Positions 1-5,356 of a DNA stretch of 5,356 bases are shown one piece after another. The stretch is from Oscillospiraceae bacterium (GTDB lineage: Bacteria > Bacillota > Clostridia > Oscillospirales > Oscillospiraceae). The position numbers and the translations under genes are program-made. Location of the stretch: the NCBI GenBank assembly GCA_020866945.1, contig JAJBVW010000078.1, positions 1 through 5,356 of the forward strand. The letters run 5' to 3'. How positions within the stretch are numbered: position 1 is the stretch's first letter; each line of letters opens with the position of its first letter. Below the pieces are notes generated by a model. It searched no databases. It had not been told where the DNA came from and was given only the letters and a program-made list of their open reading frames with translations.

Positions 1-936
1 GTGAGCCTGCTGGAAAGTCTTGGCGTGGTGACGCATCTGTCCTTCGGCAGCGAGGCGGGCACTCTTGCGCCCCTGACGGCCCTGGCGCTGGCCGCGGCGG
101 AGCCGGAAAATGTGCAGCGGGTGAAGGAGACGATGGAGGGCGGTATGTCCTATGCCGCCGCGCGGGAGATGGTGCTCCATGAGACGCTGGGGGAGGAATC
201 CAGGCTCCTGCAAACGCCAAACAACATTCTGGGCGTGGAGTATTTAAAAGCCATTTTTGCCATTAACTCCCGAATGACCCCCATAACGACCAAACGCGCC
301 GCTACCCAGCACGACCAGTTTTCCACCGGCAAAAACCGCAGTGCCAGCCAGCTTCGGGCCATGATGGAGGCCGGGGAGGAGATAAGCCCTTATGTTCCCC
401 GGCCCGCCCGGCCTCTTCCGGCGAGAGAGACGGCGGAGGGACGCGGCCCTGTTACGATGGAAAGCCTGGAGGGGGCAATCATGTCCCGTCTTCGGATGCT
501 GAGGCAGGAGGATTTCTGCGCCCTGCCGGACGCCACGGAGGGCCTGGGAAACCGCCTTTATAAGGCCGTGCGCAGCGAGGGCAGCGTGCAGAATATACTA
601 TCCACCGTCAAGACAAAGCGCTATCCGCTCAGCCGCCTGCGGCGCATGGTGATGTGCGCCGCGCTGGGCGTCCGTGGGACGGGCTATCCCGAGCGGCCCC
701 CGTATGCGCGGCTTCTGGCCTCCACGGAAAAGGGCCGGGCCTTGCTGCGGGACATGGGAGAAAAATCGGCTATTCCCATCATCAACCGCCCCGCCACGGC
801 CAGAGAGCTTTCCGGCCCGGCGCGGGAGGTATTTGATCTGACGGCAAATGCGCGGGACTTCTATGTCCTGGGCTATCGGGCGGTGGAGGAAAGGGCGGGC
901 GGTTCCGACTGGCGGACAAGCCCCGCGACACTATAA
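1..936 (+). CDS. tmcAL: tRNA(Met) cytidine acetate ligase, TmcAL/YlbM family, 5'-truncated by the window edge
   Basis: TmcAL activates acetate with ATP and acetylates the wobble cytidine (C34) of elongator tRNA-Met to give ac4C; it acts in the cytosol. The visible 311 residues show family signatures in order: LSFGSE (13-18), PNNILGVEYLKA (73-84), a nucleotidyltransferase-like SASQLR (114-119), then the helical C-terminal half with EGLGNRL (180-186) and KTKRYPLSRLRR (204-215). The family is usually about 400 residues, so roughly 100 N-terminal residues are missing, including the HxGH-type ATP-binding motif. The GTG at base 1 is therefore almost surely an internal valine codon and not the start. 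The stop TAA is at 934-936 and prfA starts 5 nt later. Family assignment is from remembered motifs; the intact upstream part cannot be seen. Confidence 0.88.
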   Translation: MSLLESLGVVTHLSFGSEAGTLAPLTALALAAAEPENVQRVKETMEGGMSYAAAREMVLHETLGEESRLLQTPNNILGVEYLKAIFAINSRMTPITTKRAATQHDQFSTGKNRSASQLRAMMEAGEEISPYVPRPARPLPARETAEGRGPVTMESLEGAIMSRLRMLRQEDFCALPDATEGLGNRLYKAVRSEGSVQNILSTVKTKRYPLSRLRRMVMCAALGVRGTGYPERPPYARLLASTEKGRALLRDMGEKSAIPIINRPATARELSGPAREVFDLTANARDFYVLGYRAVEERAGGSDWRTSPATL

Positions 937-939
937 GGA
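935..939 (+). promoter_or_regulatory. weak, very close ribosome-binding site of prfA
   Basis: AAGGA overlaps the tmcAL stop codon and ends only 2 nt before the prfA ATG at 942, closer than the usual 5-9 nt. No better purine-rich site lies nearby. Translation of prfA may rely on ribosomes that have just finished tmcAL (coupling). The start is supported by the protein, not by this site. Confidence 0.35.
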
Positions 940-941
940 TT

Positions 942-2009
942 ATGGATGAAAAGCTAAGCCAGATAGAAGAAAAATATGAAAAGCTCCAGGCCCGCATGGC
1001 CGACCCGGCCACCTATGCCGACCCCGCTCAATATGCGGCGCTGGCGAAGGAGCAGAAGGAGCTGGAGCCGGTGGTGACCGCCTGGCGGGAGGTAAAGCGG
1101 CTTCGGGCCTCTATCGAGGAGGCGGAGGCGCTGCTGGGCGAGGAATCCGACCCGGAGCTTCGCGCCCTGGCGCAGGAGGAGATGTCGGAGACCCAGGACG
1201 CTCTTCCGGCGGCGGAGGCGTCGCTGAAAACCTTGCTCCTGCCCAAAGACCCTAATGACAGCCGGAACGTCATCATCGAGCTGCGGGGCGGCGTCGGCGG
1301 GGAGGAATCGGCCCTGTTCGCGGCGAGCCTCTATCGGATGTATTCCATGTATGCCGAGCGCCGGGGCTGGCAGGTGCGCCTCGCCAATCTAAACGACACC
1401 GACCTCGGTGGCATCAAGGAGGCCAGCTTTATTATCGAGGGAGAGGGGGCCTATTCCCGCCTGAAATTCGAGAGCGGCGTTCACCGCGTTCAGCGCGTGC
1501 CGGAGACGGAGACCCAGGGCCGGGTGCATACCTCCACGGCCACGGTGGCCGTCCTGCCGGAGCTGGACGAGGTGGAGTTTCAGCTGGATATGTCCCAGAT
1601 ACGCATAGACGTGTTTCGCTCCTCCGGGGCCGGAGGCCAGAAGGTGAACAAGACGGAGACCGCCATCCGCGTCACTCATCTTCCCACCAACACCGTTGTG
1701 GAGTGTCAGGACGAGCGCAGCCAGTATAAAAACAAGGCCCGCGCCCTGTCCATCCTGGCCTCCCGTCTCGCGGAGGCGGAGCGGCAGAAGCAGGCGGACG
1801 AGCGGGCCGACGCCCGCCGCCACCAGATAGGCACCGGGATGCGAAACGAGCGGATACGAACCTATAACTTTCCCCAGGGGCGGGTGACTGACCACCGCAT
1901 TGGCCTTACATTATATAAAATAGACAGCATTATGAACGGGGATTTGGACGAGCTGATAGACGCGCTTATCACCGCCGACCAGGCGGAGCGGCTGCGCCAG
2001 GAGGGATGA
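942..2009 (+). CDS. prfA: peptide chain release factor 1 (RF1)
   Basis: RF1 recognises UAA and UAG in the ribosomal A site and triggers hydrolysis of peptidyl-tRNA. The 355-residue product has the normal length and complete domain order: an N-terminal helical domain (about 1-100), the codon-recognition region with the RF1-type PxT tripeptide, here PET at 187-189 within VPETETQGRVHTS, and the catalytic GGQ loop at 231-233 within SSGAGGQKVNKTE. PET is the form I recall from other Bacillota RF1 proteins; RF2 would show SPF instead. The first residues (MDEKLSQIEEKYEKL) match the family's usual N-terminus, which supports ATG 942 despite its poor ribosome-binding site. The glutamine of GGQ is normally methylated by PrmC, whose gene often follows prfA, but here a TsaC-CoaE fusion follows after 4 nt. 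No frameshift or missing residue was seen. Confidence 0.97.
   Translation: MDEKLSQIEEKYEKLQARMADPATYADPAQYAALAKEQKELEPVVTAWREVKRLRASIEEAEALLGEESDPELRALAQEEMSETQDALPAAEASLKTLLLPKDPNDSRNVIIELRGGVGGEESALFAASLYRMYSMYAERRGWQVRLANLNDTDLGGIKEASFIIEGEGAYSRLKFESGVHRVQRVPETETQGRVHTSTATVAVLPELDEVEFQLDMSQIRIDVFRSSGAGGQKVNKTETAIRVTHLPTNTVVECQDERSQYKNKARALSILASRLAEAERQKQADERADARRHQIGTGMRNERIRTYNFPQGRVTDHRIGLTLYKIDSIMNGDLDELIDALITADQAERLRQEG
1999..2005 (+). promoter_or_regulatory. ribosome-binding site that fixes a GTG start for the TsaC-CoaE gene
   Basis: AGGAGGG lies at the end of prfA with 8 nt before GTG 2014. The nearer ATG at 2006 is in another frame and reaches a stop (TAG) after 12 codons, so GTG 2014 is the likely start. 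Confidence 0.75.
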
Positions 2010-2013
2010 AGCT

Positions 2014-3219
2014 GTGGAAACTGAGATATTCAGAGAGAATATAGCCCTCGCCGCTGAAATCATTCAGGCCGGCGGCCTGGTGGCCGTGCCGACGGAGACG
2101 GTGTATGGCCTCGCGGCAAACGGGCTGGACGAGGAAGCGGTGGAAAAGCTGTACGCCGTGAAGGGCCGCCCGGCGGCCAAGCCTATGAGCCTGATGGTGC
2201 CGGACGCTTCGGGCCTGGAACGCTGCGGAAGGGACATTCCCCGCGGGGCCTATGTGCTGGCGGAGGCGTTCTGGCCGGGGCCGCTGACCATTGTGGTGGA
2301 GGCGGGGGAGGCTATCCCCTACATCGTCACCGCCGGGGGCCATACGGTGGGTCGGCGCTGCCCGGACAGCGAAAAGACACTGGCCCTGCTGCGCGCCTGT
2401 GGCCTGCCCCTGGCCGCGCCCTCGGCCAATCCCTCCGGCCAGCCAAGCCCCAAAACGGCGGCGCAGGTGCTGGATTATTTCCAGGGCCGGATAGACGCCG
2501 TGATTGACGGCGGCCCCTGCGGCATCGGGCGGGAGAGCACGGTGATCGACCTGACGGTCACACCGTATAAAATCCTGCGCCAGGGAGCCTTGCCGGAGCG
2601 GGAGATTGAACAGGCGCTTATCACGTCCCTGAAGGTCGTGGGCGTGACCGGCGGCACGGGGGCGGGCAAGACCACCGCCCTGGACGCGCTGCGGGACATG
2701 GGCGCTCTTGTCATCGACGCGGATCAGGTGTATTATGACCTGTGCCAGGCCTGCACCCCCATGCTGGAAAAGATAAACGCCCGGTTCCCCGGCGCGGTGG
2801 AAAACGGGGTCTTGCAGCGGAAAAAGCTGGGGAGCGTCGTGTTTTCTGACCCACAGGCCCTGAACGATTTGCGGAGCATCACGGACGCCTATGTGGTCTC
2901 CACCATCGACCATATGCTTGCCTGTCACGCCGCCGCCGGCGGGAAATACGGGGCGGTGGATGCCATAAATGTGCTGGACACCGGCCTGCGGGACGACTGT
3001 GTCGCCACCGTGGGCGTGCTGGCCCCAGCGGAAACGCGCATTGCCCGCCTGATGGTGCGGGAGGGCATCACCGCCGAATACGCCGCCCAGCGCATCCGCG
3101 CCCAGCGGCCGGACAGCTACTACATCGAAAACTGCACCCACATTCTCACAAACGACGGCAGCCGGGAGGATTTCCGGCGCGCCTGCGATACATTATTCAA
3201 ACAGATTTTGGAGGGCTAA
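2014..3219 (+). CDS. tsaC/coaE: fused threonylcarbamoyl-AMP synthase (YrdC/TsaC domain) and dephospho-CoA kinase (CoaE)
   Basis: The 401-residue product has two complete enzyme-sized parts. Residues about 8-203 are a YrdC/TsaC domain, which makes threonylcarbamoyl-AMP from threonine, bicarbonate and ATP for t6A37 of tRNA. Visible motifs are PTETVYGLA (26-34), KGRP (50-53), RCPD (115-118), APSAN (135-139, the SxN motif) and ESTVIDL (174-180). It lacks the extra C-terminal domain of long Sua5 proteins. Residues about 206-401 are a CoaE-type kinase, which phosphorylates the ribose 3'-OH of dephospho-CoA. It has a Walker A loop GGTGAGKTT (213-221), DAD (235-237), an arginine-rich lid (about 342-362), Q364 and a late N380. 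There is almost no linker. The ITHP and PLLFE motifs usual in CoaE are replaced by ITDA (289-292) and INVLD (318-322). The reading frame is open with no stop at the junction, so a true fusion is the simplest reading. Both activities are inferred from motifs. Confidence 0.88.
   Translation: METEIFRENIALAAEIIQAGGLVAVPTETVYGLAANGLDEEAVEKLYAVKGRPAAKPMSLMVPDASGLERCGRDIPRGAYVLAEAFWPGPLTIVVEAGEAIPYIVTAGGHTVGRRCPDSEKTLALLRACGLPLAAPSANPSGQPSPKTAAQVLDYFQGRIDAVIDGGPCGIGRESTVIDLTVTPYKILRQGALPEREIEQALITSLKVVGVTGGTGAGKTTALDALRDMGALVIDADQVYYDLCQACTPMLEKINARFPGAVENGVLQRKKLGSVVFSDPQALNDLRSITDAYVVSTIDHMLACHAAAGGKYGAVDAINVLDTGLRDDCVATVGVLAPAETRIARLMVREGITAEYAAQRIRAQRPDSYYIENCTHILTNDGSREDFRRACDTLFKQILEG
3210..3215 (+). 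promoter_or_regulatory. ribosome-binding site of apeB
   Basis: GGAGGG sits inside the last codons of the preceding gene, 8 nt before ATG 3224. It is a strong, well-spaced site and supports this start and cotranscription with the upstream gene. Confidence 0.75.
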
Positions 3220-3223
3220 CACA

Positions 3224-4603
3224 ATGGACGAGATAAAAGAAAAGCTGTTCTATCAGCAGAAAAACGGCTATGACCTGCTGGACGCGCAGGAGCGTCTGGC
3301 CTGCGAGGAATACTGCCGGGGCTATATGGACTACCTGGACACGGCCCGCACGGAGCGGGAGGCGGTGAAGGAGGCCATCCGCCTGGCGGAGGAGGCGGGC
3401 TTCGCCCCCTATGACCCGGAAAAGGGTTCTATCCAGCCGGGGGAGAAGGTATATTACAGCAACCGGGGCAAGGGCCTTATGCTGGCCGTGGGGGGCCGTC
3501 AGCCCATGAAAAAGGGCTGCGTCATCACCGCCGCCCATGTGGACGCCCCCCGGCTGGATTTGAAGCAGCGGCCCCTGTATGAGGACGGGGAGCTTGCCTA
3601 CCTGCGTACCCACTATTACGGGGGCATTAAGAAATACCAGTGGCCGGCCATGCCCATGGAGCTGCACGGGACGATTGCCATGAAGGACGGCTCCACGGTG
3701 GACGTTGCCATTGGCCGGGAGCCGGGAGACCCCCAGTTTGTTATCACCGACCTTCTGCCCCATCTTGCGAAGGACCAGATGGCCAAGACCATGACCAAGG
3801 GCGTGGAGGGGGAAAAGCTGTGCCTGCTGGCGGGCAGCGTTCCCTATGCCGGGGAGGGCGACAACCGGGTGAAGCTTGCGGTGCTGAGCCTTCTGAACGA
3901 CCGCTACGGCATCACGGAGGAGGATTTCATCTCCGCCGAGCTGGAGGCCGTCCCCGCCTTTGACGTGCGGGAGCTGGGCCTTGACCGCAGCCTTATCGGC
4001 GGCTACGGCCAGGATGACCGCGTGTGCGCCTATGCGGAGCTGGCGGCCATTCTCTCCCTGGAGGAGCCGGAGCGCACCGCCGTGTGCATCCTGGCGGATA
4101 AGGAGGAGATTGGCTCCTATGGCGTCACCGGCATGACCAGCCACGCCTTTGAGTATTTCATCGAGCGCCTCTGCGGGGAGGACTGCACCGTGGAGGAATG
4201 CTTCTCCCGGAGCTTCTGCATCTCCGCGGACGTGACGGCGGCCTATGACCCACTCTATGCCGACGTCAGTGAAAAGAGCAACAGCGCCCGGATTAATTAC
4301 GGCGTGGGCCTCTGCAAATTCACCGGCTCCGGCGGCAAATCCGGGGCCAGCGACGCCAGCGCGGAGGTCGTGGCCTATCTCCGCCGCCTGTGCGACGAAA
4401 ACGGTGTGGTCTGGCAGATATGCGAGCTTGGCAAGGTAGACCAGGGCGGCGGCGGCACCGTGGCCCTCTACATGGCCGGGCGGAACATCGACACCATAGA
4501 CGCCGGCGTCCCCGTCCTGTCCATGCACGCCCCCTTCGAGACAACTGCCAAGCTGGATTGTTATATGACGTATAAATGTATGAGGTCGGCTTACAACGCA
4601 TAA
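3224..4603 (+). CDS. apeB: M18 family zinc aminopeptidase (aspartyl aminopeptidase type)
   Basis: M18 enzymes remove N-terminal residues, often Asp or Glu in characterised members, from peptides in the cytosol; known structures are large dodecamers with two metal ions per active site. The 459-residue length fits bacterial members. The expected metal-site residues appear in order: H105 in AAHVDAPRLDLK, D264 in GYGQDDRVCAY, the glutamate pair E294-E295 in ADKEEIGSYG, D336 in SADVTAA and H435 in SMHAPFE. Ligand assignment is by analogy with family alignments from memory. No signal peptide or membrane segment is visible, so it should be cytosolic. The gene follows the TsaC-CoaE gene by 4 nt and is the last gene before a strong terminator, so it likely shares the upstream transcript. 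Substrate preference cannot be read from the sequence. Confidence 0.94.
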   Translation: MDEIKEKLFYQQKNGYDLLDAQERLACEEYCRGYMDYLDTARTEREAVKEAIRLAEEAGFAPYDPEKGSIQPGEKVYYSNRGKGLMLAVGGRQPMKKGCVITAAHVDAPRLDLKQRPLYEDGELAYLRTHYYGGIKKYQWPAMPMELHGTIAMKDGSTVDVAIGREPGDPQFVITDLLPHLAKDQMAKTMTKGVEGEKLCLLAGSVPYAGEGDNRVKLAVLSLLNDRYGITEEDFISAELEAVPAFDVRELGLDRSLIGGYGQDDRVCAYAELAAILSLEEPERTAVCILADKEEIGSYGVTGMTSHAFEYFIERLCGEDCTVEECFSRSFCISADVTAAYDPLYADVSEKSNSARINYGVGLCKFTGSGGKSGASDASAEVVAYLRRLCDENGVVWQICELGKVDQGGGGTVALYMAGRNIDTIDAGVPVLSMHAPFETTAKLDCYMTYKCMRSAYNA

Positions 4604-4613
4604 GCAGACGTAT

Positions 4614-4655
4614 AAAATCACCCAAAGCCGGGAAAACTGGCTTTGGGTGATTTTT
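4614..4655 (+). terminator. strong intrinsic terminator after apeB, possibly bidirectional
   Basis: A perfect 16-bp stem pairs 4614-4629 with 4639-4654 around a 9-nt loop (4630-4638). The core is CACCCAAAGCC with GGCTTTGGGTG. The + strand ends in TTTTT (4651-4655), part of which pairs with the A-run at 4614-4617. Read on the - strand the same stem ends in TTTT, so it could also stop antisense transcription. It begins 10 nt after the apeB stop. Unusually, the T-tract is followed directly by the tepA ATG at 4656. Confidence 0.85.
4645..4650 (+). promoter_or_regulatory. probable tepA ribosome-binding site buried in the terminator stem
   Basis: GGGTGA lies 5 nt before ATG 4656 and is the only plausible ribosome-binding site for that start. 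All six bases are paired in the terminator stem, so the site would be hidden in any transcript that contains the left arm. Confidence 0.45.
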
Positions 4656-5288
4656 ATGGACAGCATGGACAATATCCGGGACATGGGGACGGCGGCGCCC
4701 TCGGCCATTCAGGTTCTCACCATCATCGGCCAGATTGAGGGCCATCAGGTGCTGGCGGAGGAGAACAAGACCACGAAATACGAACACGTGATGCCCCTTC
4801 TGGCGGCGGTGGAGGAATCGCCGGACGTGAAGGGGCTGCTCATTCTGGTGAACACCGTGGGCGGGGACATCGAGGCGGGCCTCGCCATTGCGGAGCTTAT
4901 CGCCGGGATGAAAAAGCCCACCGCCTCCCTGGTGCTGGGGGGCGGCCACTCCATCGGCGTGCCCCTGGCCGTGGCCGCGAAGCACAGCCTGATAGCGCCC
5001 TCCGCTGCCATGACCATCCATCCCGTGCGCTTAAACGGCATGGTCATCGGCGTCAGCCAGACCTATGACTATTTCGCCCGCACCCAGGAGCGCATCGTCC
5101 GCTTCGTCACGGACAATTCCCGCATCAGCCGGGAGCGCTTTCTCGATTATATGCTCCGCACCGGGGAGATAGCGAACGACGTGGGCAGCATTCTGGACAG
5201 CGGCGAGGCCGTCTCCTGCGGCCTGATGGACGGCCTGGGGACGCTTGCCGACGCCCTGGACTGGCTGCGCCGGGAAAATGATAATTAA
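4656..5288 (+). CDS. tepA: TepA/YmfB-type ClpP-like serine protease
   Basis: This is a ClpP-fold serine protease of the TepA (YmfB) group. In Bacillus subtilis the protein has been linked to preprotein translocation and to breakdown of small acid-soluble spore proteins during spore outgrowth. From ATG 4656 the product has 210 residues. Visible signatures are LTIIGQIEGH (21-30), NKTTKYEHV (37-45), the oxyanion-type segment NTVGGDIEAG (66-75), the nucleophile S99 in GGGHSIGVPLA, H122 in TIHPVRLNG and a likely triad Asp at D175 in ANDVG. The N-terminus before the core is shorter than in B. subtilis. No signal peptide or transmembrane helix is evident. GTG 4647 and ATGs at 4665 and 4683 are in-frame alternatives; 4656 has the best-placed ribosome-binding site. 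The gene is cut off from apeB by a terminator and needs its own promoter or readthrough. In B. subtilis it neighbours spoIIIE; what follows here is outside the window. Confidence 0.93.
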   Translation: MDSMDNIRDMGTAAPSAIQVLTIIGQIEGHQVLAEENKTTKYEHVMPLLAAVEESPDVKGLLILVNTVGGDIEAGLAIAELIAGMKKPTASLVLGGGHSIGVPLAVAAKHSLIAPSAAMTIHPVRLNGMVIGVSQTYDYFARTQERIVRFVTDNSRISRERFLDYMLRTGEIANDVGSILDSGEAVSCGLMDGLGTLADALDWLRRENDN

Positions 5289-5302
5289 GAACCTGTATTC
5301 AC

Positions 5303-5334
5303 AGGCGTCCAACGCTGTCTGAGCGAGCCTTTTT
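5303..5334 (+). terminator. possible imperfect terminator after tepA
   Basis: AGGC (5303-5306) can pair with GCCT (5327-5330), and CGCT (5313-5316) with AGCG (5322-5325), with an uneven internal loop between them. TTTTT follows at 5330-5334. A separate 5-bp hairpin, CCTGT with ACAGG (5292-5305), overlaps its left edge. The stem is weak, so this is only a candidate. The remaining bases to 5356 hold no gene that I can support. Confidence 0.3.
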
Positions 5335-5356
5335 CCGCCGCTCTGCGTTAAATTTT

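Noticed and set aside
1..3. GTG at base 1 as the real start of tmcAL
   Set aside because: The family has about 100 more residues upstream, including the ATP-binding motif, and the first visible residues match an internal segment just before the FGSE motif.
654..836. Short + strand open frame inside tmcAL
   Set aside because: It is out of frame within a well-supported gene and shows no recognisable domain.
1969..3141. Antisense open frame (390 codons) opposite the TsaC-CoaE gene
   Set aside because: Same compositional cause; low-complexity, Gln/His/Arg/Gly-rich product without any motif, opposite two well-supported enzyme domains.
4647..4649. GTG 4647 as the tepA start
   Set aside because: It lies within the terminator stem with no purine-rich site at a good distance upstream; ATG 4656 is 9 bases downstream with a better-placed site. 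The difference is only three residues.
3197..4708. Long antisense open frame (503 codons) opposite apeB
   Set aside because: It is a by-product of GC-rich codon use on the + strand. Its product is rich in Gly, His, Val and Leu with no recognisable domain, while the + strand carries a clear M18 enzyme with all metal-site residues.
1..5356. Mobile element, CRISPR array, tRNA or rRNA gene
   Set aside because: I saw no regularly spaced repeats, no cloverleaf-like sequence in the short intergenic gaps, no transposase or integrase motifs, and no clear change of composition along the window.

Overview
The window looks like ordinary chromosomal housekeeping DNA from a high-GC member of the Bacillota, most likely class Clostridia (an Oscillospirales-type gut organism is my guess). 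The reasons are a TmcAL-family gene (typical of Bacillota), a TepA/YmfB-type ClpP-like protease (known from spore-forming Bacillota), GC-rich codon use and purine-rich Shine-Dalgarno sites. Taxonomy is inference from gene content, not from a search. All five genes lie on the + strand and coding density is about 97%.

Layout. Bases 1-936 are the 3' part of tmcAL (tRNA-Met cytidine acetate ligase), whose N-terminal catalytic start lies before the window. After 5 nt comes prfA (942-2009, peptide chain release factor 1). After 4 nt comes one long gene (2014-3219) that joins a YrdC/TsaC-type threonylcarbamoyl-AMP synthase to a dephospho-CoA kinase (CoaE). After another 4 nt comes apeB (3224-4603, M18 metallo-aminopeptidase). 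The tiny gaps and shared direction point to one transcript that enters from upstream. A strong hairpin with a T-tract (4614-4655) ends this unit. Its 3' arm and T-tract run straight into the start codon of the last gene, tepA (4656-5288). The final 68 bases hold no gene but contain small hairpins and a T-tract that may be tepA's terminator.

How the genes fit together. Three of the four operon products serve translation: TmcAL makes ac4C at the wobble base of elongator tRNA-Met, the TsaC half makes the intermediate for t6A37 in ANN-decoding tRNAs, and RF1 ends translation at UAA/UAG. CoaE completes coenzyme A synthesis and ApeB recycles peptides in the cytosol. This is a growth-linked cluster rather than a defence or mobile system. 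I see no CRISPR array, tRNA, rRNA, insertion sequence or phage gene.

Most interesting points: the TsaC-CoaE fusion and the unusual motifs of its kinase half, and the terminator that overlaps the ribosome-binding site and abuts the start codon of tepA. I found no convincing undescribed system.
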